Shown piece after piece: positions 9,725-19,494 of a stretch of 64,000 nucleotides of DNA. The DNA lies in the NCBI RefSeq assembly GCF_001913705.1, contig NZ_MKQD01000045.1, positions 58,110 to 122,109 on the forward strand. Direction: 5' to 3'. Source of the stretch: Thalassotalea sp. PP2-459 (GTDB lineage Bacteria > Pseudomonadota > Gammaproteobacteria > Enterobacterales > Alteromonadaceae). The notes below the pieces were generated by a model that was not told the DNA's origin, did not search any database, and saw only the letters and a list, made by a program, of their open reading frames with translations. Each line of letters begins with the position of its first letter. Position 1 is the stretch's first letter. Both the position numbers and the translations under genes were made by a program.

Positions 9725-10681
9725 ATGAATTGTGTATTTTTAGACAGAAAAACTTTTGTTAATCAAGTATCAACAATCAATATTGAACACCAAGTAGCAG
9801 ATTTTAAAGCTTACGATTTAACACGAGAAGATCAAATTATTGAGCGTTGCAAAAATGCTAACGTAATCATTACTAATAAAGTATTACTGTCAGAAATGAC
9901 GCTCGCTAAACTCCCCAAGTTACGCTTAATTTGTATCGCAGCAACAGGTGTTAATAATGTAGACCTTAACGCCGCTAAGCGGTTAGGCATTGCTGTCACG
10001 AATGTTAGCGGTTACTCAACACCTTCTGTTAGCCAATATGTATTTGCTCAATTATTAACGTACTTTAGTTGTCCAACGTTACACCAACAGATTGTTGAAC
10101 AAGGAGAATGGCCCAAAAGCCCTAGCTTTTGTGTACATGGTCCTGGCAGTGAAGAATTGGCAAACAAATATATTGCGATTATTGGTTACGGTAACTTAGG
10201 TCAAGCGGTAGCTACTATTGCCAAAGCGTTTGGTATGAAAGTACTGATTGCTGAACGCCCTAACGCTTCAAAAATAAGAGATGGTCGTGTTGCATTTGAA
10301 GTAGCTTTACAACAAGCGGATATTGTTAGCCTTCACTGTCCGTTAACCAAAGACACTGATCAATTATTTGATCGTCACACTTTTTCGTTAATGAAAACAA
10401 CAGCAGTGTTAGTGAATACAGCAAGAGGCGGTGTTATCAATGAGGTAGATCTTTTACAAGCGTTAACACAAAAAGAGATCGCCTACGCTATTTTAGATGT
10501 TTTACAACAAGAACCCCCAGCATCGTATCACCCATTATTACTACAGCAACCGACTAATTTAAAAATAACGGCACACATCGCTTGGGCAAGCAAAGAGTCT
10601 CAGCAACGACTATTAGATCTGATTGCATTAAATATTACTGATTTCACACAAGGTAAAAACACTAACCGAGTTGAAGGTTAG
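9725..10681 (+). CDS. D-2-hydroxyacid dehydrogenase (glycerate/hydroxypyruvate reductase type)
   Basis: An NAD(P)-dependent dehydrogenase of the D-isomer 2-hydroxyacid family, closest in style to HprA/glycerate dehydrogenase. The ATG at 9725, 5 nt after nnrS and behind CAGGG, gives 318 residues; the longer open frame to 9620 overlaps nnrS and is unlikely. Visible are the dinucleotide fold (IAIIGYGNLGQAVATIAKAF), the substrate-site Arg in NTARGGVINE, the catalytic Glu region DVLQQEPP, and the catalytic His in ITAHIAWAS. Substrate specificity cannot be set from sequence alone. Confidence 0.88.
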   Translation: MNCVFLDRKTFVNQVSTINIEHQVADFKAYDLTREDQIIERCKNANVIITNKVLLSEMTLAKLPKLRLICIAATGVNNVDLNAAKRLGIAVTNVSGYSTPSVSQYVFAQLLTYFSCPTLHQQIVEQGEWPKSPSFCVHGPGSEELANKYIAIIGYGNLGQAVATIAKAFGMKVLIAERPNASKIRDGRVAFEVALQQADIVSLHCPLTKDTDQLFDRHTFSLMKTTAVLVNTARGGVINEVDLLQALTQKEIAYAILDVLQQEPPASYHPLLLQQPTNLKITAHIAWASKESQQRLLDLIALNITDFTQGKNTNRVEG

Positions 10682-10701
10682 GCATTGTCATATTCGCTTA
10701 T

Positions 10702-12039
10702 TTAAAACCATCTATCTTTGACCTTTCCATACTGAAAATAGCCCCACTGCCCCACCCTTCGTAATGGGGCAAATGGAAATTTCGGTAATGGCGAAGTGTA
10801 AAGTGGAATATTTGGCACTTGCGCTCCGGCCACTTTATCAGCTAGTCGTTTTCCAGCTTGTGAGGAAAACGAAACACCTGCTCCACAATAGCCCATGCTG
10901 TAGAACAAGTTTTGTTCATTGTTTTGATAAATATGTGGAATGTCATCTAACGACATGCAAATCCATCCTGACCACGCGTAAGCAGTACGCAAAGTTTCCA
11001 GCGCTGGAAAACTGCTTTTTAACACCTCAAGCAATCGATTTGCATAATACGGATCTTTGGCAGATTTTCCAGAAATAGCACCACGGCCACCAAATAAAAT
11101 ACGGTTATCTGGTAATTTGCGGTAATAGTATTTTAATGCTCTAGTATCCATGACTACTTGATTTGTTTTAATGCCACTATCTAAAAGCTGCTGCTCTGTC
11201 AGTGGTTCAGTAACGATAATTTGAGAAAGCACAGGCAAGTAGCGGTTATTCACCGTAGGCATAAAGCCTTGAGGAGTATAACCATTGGTGGCAAGCACCA
11301 CTTTTTTAGCTTTTACCACCGCTGACGGTGTAGTCAGTTCAAAACCCTTTGCTGATTGCCTACTTTCTGTAACAGGCGTGCTGCAATACATATCAGTGCC
11401 AGCATCAACAGCAAGTTTTTGATAACCCCACGCTAATTTTAACGGGTTCAAACCAAATCCATCACGGTAACGAATAGCTCCAAATGCGTTTTGATCATTC
11501 ATATATTGTTGACGTACTTCTTGTTTCGACAATATTTCCACTTGATAACCAAACATCTTTTTTTGCAATGCAGCTGCTGCTATTAAGTCTGTTAATTTAT
11601 TGGCTTTATGGGCGACTTTTAAATAGCCTGCAGGTTGTACATCACAGTCAATACCTCGGGAAATCAGGTGTTGTACACGCTCAGCACCTTCGGCCATTTC
11701 TTGATAAATAGCTCGCATTACCTCTTCGCCCCATTGCTGTTGCATTTGAGCAAAAGGTTTTCTACCTGAAGTTTTTAAGATAAAACCGGCATTTCTACCG
11801 CTGCATCCCCAAGCACTTTGGTTTGCTTCTAATATAGTTGCTTTAATGCCATATTCTTCTGCCAAATGAAGCGCACAAGACATACCAGTATAGCCAGCAC
11901 CAATAATGGCAACATCAACGTCAATATTGGCTTCTAAAGGACCTAAATTTTTTGGCGCTTGCCCTGAAATATTCGCCCAGTAGCTATCAGGATAGCGTTC
12001 GCCGCAACCAGGAGATTGGTGAAACAAAGGATCATACAT
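10702..12039 (-). CDS. FAD-dependent oxidoreductase, PuuB/OrdL-like (DAO family)
   Basis: The protein has the FAD-binding GxGxxG motif as VAIIGAGYTGMSCALHLAEE at about residues 43-62 and the DAO-family ending (YSMGYCGAGVSFSSQAGKRL). It resembles gamma-glutamylputrescine oxidase PuuB and other amine/amino-acid oxidases; the family oxidises C-N bonds with release of peroxide. At 445 residues it is full length. No other puu genes are near, so the substrate is uncertain. It lies convergent with the dehydrogenase gene (20 nt gap) and divergent from the GNAT gene (63 nt). Confidence 0.85.
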   Translation of the reverse strand: MYDPLFHQSPGCGERYPDSYWANISGQAPKNLGPLEANIDVDVAIIGAGYTGMSCALHLAEEYGIKATILEANQSAWGCSGRNAGFILKTSGRKPFAQMQQQWGEEVMRAIYQEMAEGAERVQHLISRGIDCDVQPAGYLKVAHKANKLTDLIAAAALQKKMFGYQVEILSKQEVRQQYMNDQNAFGAIRYRDGFGLNPLKLAWGYQKLAVDAGTDMYCSTPVTESRQSAKGFELTTPSAVVKAKKVVLATNGYTPQGFMPTVNNRYLPVLSQIIVTEPLTEQQLLDSGIKTNQVVMDTRALKYYYRKLPDNRILFGGRGAISGKSAKDPYYANRLLEVLKSSFPALETLRTAYAWSGWICMSLDDIPHIYQNNEQNLFYSMGYCGAGVSFSSQAGKRLADKVAGAQVPNIPLYTSPLPKFPFAPLRRVGQWGYFQYGKVKDRWF

Positions 12040-12102
12040 AATATTAACTAATGTGAAGGTAGCTGATTGTGATAATTCTTTGGTAAACTTACCTTAACTC
12101 TG

Positions 12103-12699
12103 ATGAATAATGAATATTTAATGCAAAAAAAGACCATAATTTACCGTGAAATGACACCTGATGACTTCACACAGGTGATCCGTTTGGCTACCCACGTACA
12201 TGGTGAAGGTTACATGGATCAAACCAGTGCACTGAAATGGTTCAATCAAGGTATCAAAAATAACATCAATAGTCATTTTGTTGCCTATGATGAAGACATA
12301 CTCGTGGGTTTTCGTATTACTTTTTCACCTCTACAATGGCAACTTGATCAATGGTGTACACCTGAAGATTGGCCAAGTGAACAAGCTAGCGTTTGTTATT
12401 TTAAATGTAATACGGTTGATGAGCACTATCGAGGTTACGGCATCGGTAGTAAGTTACTAACACTTTCTATTGATGCTGTTAAACAGCAAGGCGCTAAAGC
12501 GGGTGTCAGCCATCTATGGATGCAAAGCCCCGGAAATAGCGCGGTAAAATATTTTACTAAGTGCGGTGGCGTCTTAATAACAAAACACCCGGACAGATGG
12601 AACGAATTAAGCAAACAGGGTTATATGTGCCCTGTTTGTAATAACGATTGTCATTGTTCCGCCGCCGAAATGCTGATCTCTTTTGATCAAGACGCTTGA
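12103..12699 (+). CDS. GNAT family N-acetyltransferase with C-terminal cysteine cluster
   Basis: A 198-residue acetyltransferase. The acetyl-CoA-binding motif A is visible as DEHYRGYGIGSKLLTLSID (R-G-x-G-I-G-S) at about residues 105-123. After the fold comes a tail with CPVCNNDCHC and a further Cys-free acidic end; the Cys/His spacing suggests bound zinc, which is not a feature of most GNATs. The substrate is unknown. The 3' end overlaps the convergent aminotransferase gene by 13 nt. Confidence 0.85.
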   Translation: MNNEYLMQKKTIIYREMTPDDFTQVIRLATHVHGEGYMDQTSALKWFNQGIKNNINSHFVAYDEDILVGFRITFSPLQWQLDQWCTPEDWPSEQASVCYFKCNTVDEHYRGYGIGSKLLTLSIDAVKQQGAKAGVSHLWMQSPGNSAVKYFTKCGGVLITKHPDRWNELSKQGYMCPVCNNDCHCSAAEMLISFDQDA

Positions 12700-14210
12700 A
12701 AAATCCGTCTAAAAAATGAGGTTTTCTTTTCTGAACTTTCAGCGACTTGTTGAGCATTAAAGCTTGCTAGGGTTGGCATACTCACAGCTTGCTTTGTATG
12801 CTCAAAATCACCGGAAGCGGGATTAAATCGATAATTTTTACGCCAACTTTCAATATTTTCACTTACTTGTTTAATGGCATCAACGACAAAAGCAACTTCT
12901 TTATCTGTCATCGTTGGATGAAACGATGCTCTGATCCAACCTGGCTTTTCAGCATAATCACCAAGATCAATTTGTTCAGTAATTTTCGATGAAGTGTCGT
13001 GATCAACATTTAATAAAATATGCCCGTATGTACCAGCACAAGAACAACCACCTCGTGTTTGTACTCCAAACTTATCGTTTAGTAGTCTCACGACTAAATT
13101 ATAATGGGCACCTTTAACATAGAATGACACAATCGATAGTCGGTCTCGAATGCTCGGTTCAAGCATAACCACTTGTTCAAGTTTTGCTAAATTATCCATC
13201 ACATAATTGGTGATCCATTGTTCACGCGCAGTGATGTTATCAACGCCCATTTCGTCTTTCACTTTGATCGCTAACGCTGTTCTTATACACTGAAGAAAAC
13301 CCGGTGTACCACCATCTTCGCGCATTTCAATATCCGTGAAAAAACTGTGCTCTCCCCACGGATTAGTCCACGTTACCGTACCGCCACCAGGATGATCTGG
13401 CACTTTATTTTTGTATAGCGCTTTATTAAACAGTAAAACACCTGAGCTACCAGGTCCCCCTAGAAACTTATGTGGAGAGAAATAAATAGCATCTAAGGTT
13501 TGTTTCGGGTTTGCAGGGTGCATATCAATATCAACATACGGCGCAGAGCAAGCAAAATCGACAAAACATACACCACCATGTTCATGCATAATTTCCGCCA
13601 TTTGATGATAAGGGGTTTTAATACCAGTAACGTTGGAACACGCAGTAAATGAACCAATCTTATGTTTACGATCAGCATATTGTTCAAGCAACTCTTCAAG
13701 ATGCGCTAACGAAGGTAAGCCCTTTTCGTTAGGTTGAACTATTTCTAAGGTTACATCGCATTCATACCAGGAAGTTTGGTTAGAGTGATGTTCCATATGC
13801 GTGATAAAAACAACAGGTCTGTCTTGATCATTGAACGATATTTGATCTTTCATTCGTTCAGGTATACGTAAATTTAAGATCCGTTGAAATTTATTAATAA
13901 CACCAGTCATACCTGCTTCAGCTGTGATCAAAATATCATTTTTACATGCATTTACATGTTTTTTGATCACCGATTGTGCCTCATGGTAGGCATGTGTCAT
14001 CACACCACCGGTTAAATTAGTTTCGGTATGAGTATTGGCGACATAAGGCCCAAGTATTTGCGTTATATAGGTTTCTATCGGCTGATATAACCTACCACTT
14101 GCCGTCCAATCTGCATAAATAATTGGCAATGATTGACCGTTGATTGAGTGGGTTAATTTGTGCCCAATAACGTGTTTACGAAAAGGGGAGAAATAGTGTT
14201 CTGTTGACAT
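12687..14210 (-). CDS. Class V aminotransferase (cysteine desulfurase-like PLP enzyme)
   Basis: A fold-type I PLP enzyme of the class V family, 507 residues, longer than typical cysteine desulfurases (about 400). The PLP lysine lies in YFSPHKFLGGPGSSG, the aspartate that holds the ring nitrogen in VDFACSAPYVD, and a cysteine-rich loop in TRGGCSCAGTYGH late in the protein resembles the active-site loop of desulfurases. The last 60 residues form an extension after the fold ending in a basic FFRRIFQAS. Whether it is a desulfurase, a lyase or an aminotransferase cannot be decided here. It has its own promoter region (260 nt to the thrC end). Confidence 0.85.
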   Translation of the reverse strand: MSTEHYFSPFRKHVIGHKLTHSINGQSLPIIYADWTASGRLYQPIETYITQILGPYVANTHTETNLTGGVMTHAYHEAQSVIKKHVNACKNDILITAEAGMTGVINKFQRILNLRIPERMKDQISFNDQDRPVVFITHMEHHSNQTSWYECDVTLEIVQPNEKGLPSLAHLEELLEQYADRKHKIGSFTACSNVTGIKTPYHQMAEIMHEHGGVCFVDFACSAPYVDIDMHPANPKQTLDAIYFSPHKFLGGPGSSGVLLFNKALYKNKVPDHPGGGTVTWTNPWGEHSFFTDIEMREDGGTPGFLQCIRTALAIKVKDEMGVDNITAREQWITNYVMDNLAKLEQVVMLEPSIRDRLSIVSFYVKGAHYNLVVRLLNDKFGVQTRGGCSCAGTYGHILLNVDHDTSSKITEQIDLGDYAEKPGWIRASFHPTMTDKEVAFVVDAIKQVSENIESWRKNYRFNPASGDFEHTKQAVSMPTLASFNAQQVAESSEKKTSFFRRIFQAS

Positions 14211-14410
14211 AAATGTTCCAAAGATCTTTCACTAAAAACATTCTACAAAACGACTGAAATTTAGCAATTAAAAACCAACAAATGCCACTAACTTGCAATA
14301 TAAAACTAACATAGACCGATATTTTTGATTATTAATTCATATTACCTATCAAACATTGCTCTTAAAGAAAAAATGTTTATTTTATCAATGAATATCAAGA
14401 AAATTTTTCT

Positions 14411-14437
14411 AAAAAGCCAACAGAATGTTGGCTTTTT
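14411..14437 (-). terminator. Rho-independent terminator of the thr operon
   Basis: AAAAAGCCAAC, a 5-nt loop, then GTTGGCTTTTT make a perfect 11-bp stem with a T run on both strands, 33 nt past the thrC stop codon. It could also serve transcripts from the other side. Confidence 0.85.
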
Positions 14438-14469
14438 GTTTATGAAAGGCAAAAGAGGTATTCGCTATC

Positions 14470-15762
14470 TTATGCCTTATCGAGTAAATACTTACGTAAT
14501 GCTGAAAATTCAGTACTTTGTTCGCTAGATAAAATGGTTTCGGTTGCGCAATCCGCTAACTCTTTCGGTAACCCAATGGGTTGACCTAACATGCTTTCAA
14601 CCACATCCTTAAACTTAGCAGGATGCGCTGTACCTAAAAACACACCAAATTCTTCATCACTTGCACTATATTGCAACGCTTTATAAGCAACCGCTGCGTG
14701 TGGCTCACTAATGTAGCCAAGCTTAGAAAGTGATAACATCGTCATTTGTGTTTGCTCTTCATCTATTGCAAACGAGCTCACACTATCTTCTGGCACTATA
14801 CCTGACTTGAGCATGTGCTCAACCCGTGGCCAGTTATTTGGGTTACTCACATCCATCGCATTAGACATAGTGGCAACTGTTTGATTTGGCGACCACTCAC
14901 CGGTTTTTAAATAACGCGGTACTGTATCATTAGCATTGGTTGCAGCAATAAAACGTTTAATGGGTAATCCCATTGCTTTAGCAAATAACCCCGCGGTTAA
15001 ATTACCAAAATTACCACTAGGTACAGAAAATACTAAATCTTGAAGCGCTGTTTTACCTTGTTGGCGATATAGTTGTGCAACCGCTTCAAAGTAATAACAC
15101 ACTTGTGCTAATAAACGACTGATGTTAATTGAATTTGCAGAGTTTAAGCCGATAGTCTCTTTCAACTCTTGATCATCAAAAGACTGTTTCACTAATGCCT
15201 GACAATCATCGAAATCACCTTCGATAGCAATCGTTTCTATATTACCACCTAACGTAGTAAACATTTTTTCTTGCAACAAGCTTATTTTGCCTTTCGGGTA
15301 TAAAATAACCACGCGAATGTTTTCAATGCCATGAAAGGCATGTGCTACCGCAGCACCTGTATCACCTGATGTTGCGGTTAGAATAGTGAGTTTTTTATCG
15401 CCACTAAAGGTTTGAAGACAGCGCGCCATAAAACGGGCACCAAAATCTTTAAAGGCTAAAGTTGGGCCATGAAATAACTCTAAAATTGCGCGGTTTTCAC
15501 TGATAGGCTGTATTTGTGCAGGAAAATTAAAGGCATCAGTCACTATTTCTGTTAATTGTGCTTTCGTTAAATCATCTTGTACAAAGGGATAGAGCACTTG
15601 CACGCTTCGCTCTACCATAGGTAATGCTAATAACTGTTCAATGTTATCTAATGCTGGAATATTTTCAGGGAAAAATAAGCCTTGGTTCTTCCCTAGGCCT
15701 TGTTTAACTGCACCGGCAAAACTTACCTGTTCATCATTTTCTTTAAGGTTATAAAAATTCAA
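14470..15762 (-). CDS. thrC: Threonine synthase
   Basis: ThrC converts O-phosphohomoserine to threonine with PLP, the last step of the pathway. At 430 residues it matches the E. coli enzyme. The PLP lysine is in HGPTLAFKDFGARFM at about residue 108, and the phosphate loop is SGDTGAAVAHAF. The N-terminal MNFYNLKENDEQVSF is typical of the family. It is the third gene of thrABC, 38 nt after thrB. Confidence 0.97.
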   Translation of the reverse strand: MNFYNLKENDEQVSFAGAVKQGLGKNQGLFFPENIPALDNIEQLLALPMVERSVQVLYPFVQDDLTKAQLTEIVTDAFNFPAQIQPISENRAILELFHGPTLAFKDFGARFMARCLQTFSGDKKLTILTATSGDTGAAVAHAFHGIENIRVVILYPKGKISLLQEKMFTTLGGNIETIAIEGDFDDCQALVKQSFDDQELKETIGLNSANSINISRLLAQVCYYFEAVAQLYRQQGKTALQDLVFSVPSGNFGNLTAGLFAKAMGLPIKRFIAATNANDTVPRYLKTGEWSPNQTVATMSNAMDVSNPNNWPRVEHMLKSGIVPEDSVSSFAIDEEQTQMTMLSLSKLGYISEPHAAVAYKALQYSASDEEFGVFLGTAHPAKFKDVVESMLGQPIGLPKELADCATETILSSEQSTEFSALRKYLLDKA

Positions 15763-15800
15763 AATTGTTATCCTACTAAAAACGTAATATTGCTGCTCGC

Positions 15801-16775
15801 CTACTTATTTATTGGGCAAGCACCTTGATTATCGACACGGCAAACATGAACGAATCCCTCACTTTGCCCTGTACTTAATGTTTGTAAATAATGTTCTGTT
15901 AGCCAATTAGCAAAGTCATTGGCTTTTTGTTCGTTGTCGGTCACACAAAATAATGTTGGGCCAGAACCTGAAATACCAACCGCTAGACAACCTTTCTCAC
16001 GTAAGTGAGTGCACGCTTGTTCAAACCCCGGTAATAGATGCTGACGATATGGCTGTGCGATAACATCATTAACAACTGAAAATGCCATTGCTTTATTACC
16101 TCGGTGGCAAGCATCAACAAAGGTAGCTAAATTTTGTCCAAAAGTAATCACATCTTTACGTGAATATGATGTTGGTAATACTTCACGGGCCGCTTTCGTT
16201 GAAACCTCAATCCCGGGGTATGCCATAACATAATAGCAATCATCAAATTGTGGGAGTGTTTGGCAAATCACATCGTCATCTGGCACCATCAGTTGTATAC
16301 CACCATAATAACATGGCGCTACATTATCATAATGCAAACTACCACTAATTTGTGCCTCCATACGCCCCATTAGTTTCAACATCACAGCTTTACTAAATTG
16401 AAACTCACTTGTTACCTTATAAAAGTAATTCAATGCTTCCAATGCTGCAACTACCGAGCAAGCACTTGAACCAAGCCCACTACCTACTGGCATTTTCTTT
16501 TCCAATATCATGTTGACGGTTACAGGTTTTTGTCCAGACTGTAGCAAGGTTTCATTGAAAAGCTGCAAGCAATCCCAAACAATATTCTCTTTTGGATCTT
16601 GTGGTAACTTGTTCGCAAACGCCCCTTCTACTGTTAAACTGTTCTCTGGGCTCGCCTCAACAGTCACTACGTCGCCAAGTAAAGTGCCATCAACAGGTTT
16701 TACAGCTACACCTAATACATCAAAACCAACACTCATATTCCCAATTGAAGCTGGCGCAAAAACTGAAACGCTCAT
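15801..16775 (-). CDS. thrB: Homoserine kinase
   Basis: ThrB phosphorylates homoserine with ATP; it is a GHMP-family kinase. The start at 16775 gives [20 protein letters not shown], the normal beginning, and its ATG overlaps the thrA stop as TAATG, the same translational coupling as in E. coli. An ATG at 16793 would lie inside thrA. The GHMP ATP motif is KMPVGSGLGSSACSVVAA at about residues 84-101, and the C-terminal GISGSGPTLFC loop is present. The length is 324 residues. Confidence 0.97.
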   Translation of the reverse strand: MSVSVFAPASIGNMSVGFDVLGVAVKPVDGTLLGDVVTVEASPENSLTVEGAFANKLPQDPKENIVWDCLQLFNETLLQSGQKPVTVNMILEKKMPVGSGLGSSACSVVAALEALNYFYKVTSEFQFSKAVMLKLMGRMEAQISGSLHYDNVAPCYYGGIQLMVPDDDVICQTLPQFDDCYYVMAYPGIEVSTKAAREVLPTSYSRKDVITFGQNLATFVDACHRGNKAMAFSVVNDVIAQPYRQHLLPGFEQACTHLREKGCLAVGISGSGPTLFCVTDNEQKANDFANWLTEHYLQTLSTGQSEGFVHVCRVDNQGACPINK

Positions 16776-19231
16776 TAGTGCTGTTGCTCCCATGCTAATG
16801 TTCTTAATAAGTCACCAAATACACCCGCAGCAGTAACTGCCGCACCAGCACCATAACCACGAAGTACGAACGGTAATGGCTGATAATAACGGCTATGAAT
16901 AGCTAAGGCATTTTCACCATCTTTAATGCTATATAAAGGATGTTCTGCACCAACCGCTTCAATGGATACTTGGCACTTCCCGTCAATAATATTACCGATA
17001 TAACGCAACACTTTCCCTTCCTGTTTAGCGTTATTTACACGTTCAGCAATCACACCGTCAAGTTGTGATAAATTCGTCATAAAGGTTGCAACATCGCCAC
17101 TTGCATCAAATGTTTCACCGAGTACCGAATCCACTTTAATGTCTGATAGCTCTAATTGCATGCCAGCCTCTCGCGCCATAATAAGTAGCTTTCTTGCCAC
17201 ATCCATGCCACTTAAATCATCACGAGGATCAGGTTCTGTAAAGCCATTCTCTTTAGCAATAGCTGTTGCTTGCGACAACGTCATTCCTTCATCTAATTTA
17301 CCAAAAATATAGGACAGAGAACCTGATAGAACACCTTCAAACTGCAATAATTCGTCACCTGCTTTGATTAGGCTTTGCAAAGTATCAATTACTGGTAAGC
17401 CCGCACCAACTGTTGTTTCATAAAGAAAACGACGATTAGTCTCTTGGGTTGCTTGTCTTATGGCTTGATAATATTCCCATGTGTCAGTATTCGCTTTTTT
17501 ATTAGGTGTTACCACATGAAAGCCTTCTTTAATAAAGTCAACGTAACTCATAGCAAGCGCTTCATTAGACGTTGAATCAACCAGTACAGGATTTATTAAA
17601 TGATTATCGCGAACAAAGCGCTTCACATTTTCTGCCGTAACTGCCACAGCATCTTTCCCTAAACAAGCCTGCCAGCTTTCAAGATTAATGCCTTCTTGAT
17701 CAAACACCATGCCTTTACTATTTGCGATACCATAAACACGTAATGAAATATTTTGTGCTTTTAATTTAGGTTGTTGACGCGCGATTTGTGCAATTAATTC
17801 GCTACCAACCACACCACAGCCAACTAAAAATACATCAATAGTCGGTTTGTGTGAGAAAAAGTTCTGGTGACACACTTTTAATGCATCGGTGCATTTACGA
17901 TTTTCAATGACCACAGAAATACTACGTTCAGAAGAATCTTGTGCAATGGCCACTACATTAACGCGTGCTTGAGCTAATGAAGAGAAAAACTTGGCTGCTA
18001 CGCCTTGTTGGTGATGCATGCCATCACCCACTAAAGAAACAATGGACAGTTCATGCTGTAATGCAACGGGCTCTAATAAACCGTTAAGTAATTCTAATTC
18101 AAACTCTTGTTTCAAGCTTTGTTCCGCTTGCTTTGCATCTGCTGTATAAATACAAAAACTAATACAATATTCGCTCGATGATTGGCTGATCAATACGATA
18201 GATATCTTTTCACGACTCATGGTAGCAAAAACTCGACTAGCCATACCAACCATACCTTTCATGCCAGGGCCTGACACATTCACCATGGTTAAATCGTCTA
18301 AATTAGAAATTGCTTTAACTTGTTTTTTCTGATCATTTTCCTTCGCAATCAATGTTCCTGGCGCTTTTGGATTTCCGGTATTTTTGATCAAGCAAGGAAT
18401 GTGAAATTGTGCAATTGGTCCAATCGTTTTAGGATGAAGTACACTTGCACCAAAATACGATAACTCCATCGCTTCCTGATAAGATAAATAATCAAGTAAT
18501 CGCGCATCTTTAATCAGACGAGGGTCTGCATTATAAACACCATTAACGTCGGTCCAAATTTGACAACATTCAGCCTGTGCACATACAGCAAGCACAGCTG
18601 CCGAATAATCAGAACCATTGCGACCTAAAGTGGTGACTTGATTTTGGCTATTTACGCCAATAAACCCTGGCATTAAAGCAACACGATTGAGCGATGGATA
18701 GTATTGTTGAAATTTGTCTTTACACAAAACTAAATCTGCTAAGGCATTTAAATAAGCATCATTAGTATGTAGGAATTTTTCAGGCTCGATTAAACTAACG
18801 TCAAAATCTAGCGTTGCTAATACAGAGTCTAAAATCGCAACACTCATTCGTTCACCCACACTGATAATAATTGCGCGTATATGATCTGGACAATAAGACA
18901 ACATTGTTGCCCCTTGCAAATAACGACTAAGCTGATGCTCCCAATTCGCTAACGCTTGTTCTGCATGTGTTTTATTAAATTGTGGTAACGTTGCACTTAG
19001 TCCTTCAACTATGGTTTCAATCGCTGCAGAAAAATGTTTTAAATCACTTTGTAATGTATTTTCATCGCTAATATTTTCAGCCATCGCCACTAAATGATTA
19101 GTAACACCTTGTGGTGCAGAAACAACAACTGCTACCGAAGATTCCTTGCTCTGGTTCTTGATAATATCAGCCACTTGAACAAAACGTTCTGCTGTTGCTA
19201 ATGATGAACCGCCAAATTTTAACACGCGCAT
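16775..19231 (-). CDS. thrA: Bifunctional aspartokinase I / homoserine dehydrogenase I
   Basis: ThrA catalyses the first and third steps from aspartate to threonine. The N-terminal kinase starts [17 protein letters not shown] and contains [16 protein letters not shown]. Two ACT regulatory domains lie at about residues 310-460 ([35 protein letters not shown]). The dehydrogenase follows from about 465 ([16 protein letters not shown]) with the catalytic block [19 protein letters not shown]. The 818 residues match E. coli ThrA (820). It is normally inhibited by threonine, and expression is probably attenuated by the leader upstream. Confidence 0.98.
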   Translation of the reverse strand: MRVLKFGGSSLATAERFVQVADIIKNQSKESSVAVVVSAPQGVTNHLVAMAENISDENTLQSDLKHFSAAIETIVEGLSATLPQFNKTHAEQALANWEHQLSRYLQGATMLSYCPDHIRAIIISVGERMSVAILDSVLATLDFDVSLIEPEKFLHTNDAYLNALADLVLCKDKFQQYYPSLNRVALMPGFIGVNSQNQVTTLGRNGSDYSAAVLAVCAQAECCQIWTDVNGVYNADPRLIKDARLLDYLSYQEAMELSYFGASVLHPKTIGPIAQFHIPCLIKNTGNPKAPGTLIAKENDQKKQVKAISNLDDLTMVNVSGPGMKGMVGMASRVFATMSREKISIVLISQSSSEYCISFCIYTADAKQAEQSLKQEFELELLNGLLEPVALQHELSIVSLVGDGMHHQQGVAAKFFSSLAQARVNVVAIAQDSSERSISVVIENRKCTDALKVCHQNFFSHKPTIDVFLVGCGVVGSELIAQIARQQPKLKAQNISLRVYGIANSKGMVFDQEGINLESWQACLGKDAVAVTAENVKRFVRDNHLINPVLVDSTSNEALAMSYVDFIKEGFHVVTPNKKANTDTWEYYQAIRQATQETNRRFLYETTVGAGLPVIDTLQSLIKAGDELLQFEGVLSGSLSYIFGKLDEGMTLSQATAIAKENGFTEPDPRDDLSGMDVARKLLIMAREAGMQLELSDIKVDSVLGETFDASGDVATFMTNLSQLDGVIAERVNNAKQEGKVLRYIGNIIDGKCQVSIEAVGAEHPLYSIKDGENALAIHSRYYQPLPFVLRGYGAGAAVTAAGVFGDLLRTLAWEQQH

Positions 19232-19251
19232 GTTTACTTCCCCTAAAAACG

Positions 19252-19285
19252 AAAAAAGCCCGGAACCTTTGTGGTCACGGGCTTT
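19252..19285 (-). terminator. Attenuator hairpin of the thr operon
   Basis: On the minus strand AAAGCCCG and CGGGCTTT form a GC-rich stem with further pairs inside (ACC with GGT), followed by six T. It lies 24 nt past the leader-peptide stop and about 20 nt before thrA, the position of a transcription attenuator. Confidence 0.85.
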
Positions 19286-19308
19286 GATAAAATACTTTCT
19301 TTTACACG

Positions 19309-19380
19309 TTAGCCGTCGACCACCATCCCTAACAGGGTGGTAGTGGTAATAATGGTAATAGTGCGTGTAATAGATTTCAT
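19309..19380 (-). CDS. thrL: thr operon leader peptide
   Basis: A 23-codon frame begins [18 protein letters not shown] and ends MVVDG. It holds seven Thr and four Ile codons within twelve residues, the two amino acids made by this pathway. When charged tRNA-Thr or tRNA-Ile is scarce, ribosomes stall here and the downstream terminator should not form. The sequence is similar in style, but not identical, to enterobacterial ThrL. Start and stop are clear, and the frame is followed at the right distance by the attenuator. Confidence 0.93.
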   Translation of the reverse strand: MKSITRTITIITTTTLLGMVVDG

Positions 19381-19460
19381 GCTAGGTAAAATGCCAAAAA
19401 TGTCATTTTCTGTCAACTACTAAATTGAATAGAGCTAGACGATTTATGAATAAACTAAAA

Positions 19461-19489
19461 CTAAAAATGTATATTTATTACATTTTTAG
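19461..19489 (-). terminator. AT-rich hairpin after the cyclase operon
   Basis: CTAAAAATGT and ACATTTTTAG form a perfect 10-bp inverted repeat around a 9-nt loop, 5 nt past the stop of the GGDEF gene and followed on the minus strand by TTTTAGTTT. A weak, AT-rich terminator is the simplest reading. Confidence 0.5.
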
Positions 19490-19494
19490 GTAGG

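Noticed and set aside
14325..14528. 67-residue plus-strand frame across the thr terminator
   Set aside because: It runs through the terminator hairpin and into thrC; the product is typical of AT-rich noise.
19388..19416. TTGACA at 19416-19411 as -35 of the thr promoter with CATTTT as -10
   Set aside because: Transcription would then start at or just before the leader ATG with no room for a ribosome binding site; the true promoter is probably further upstream.
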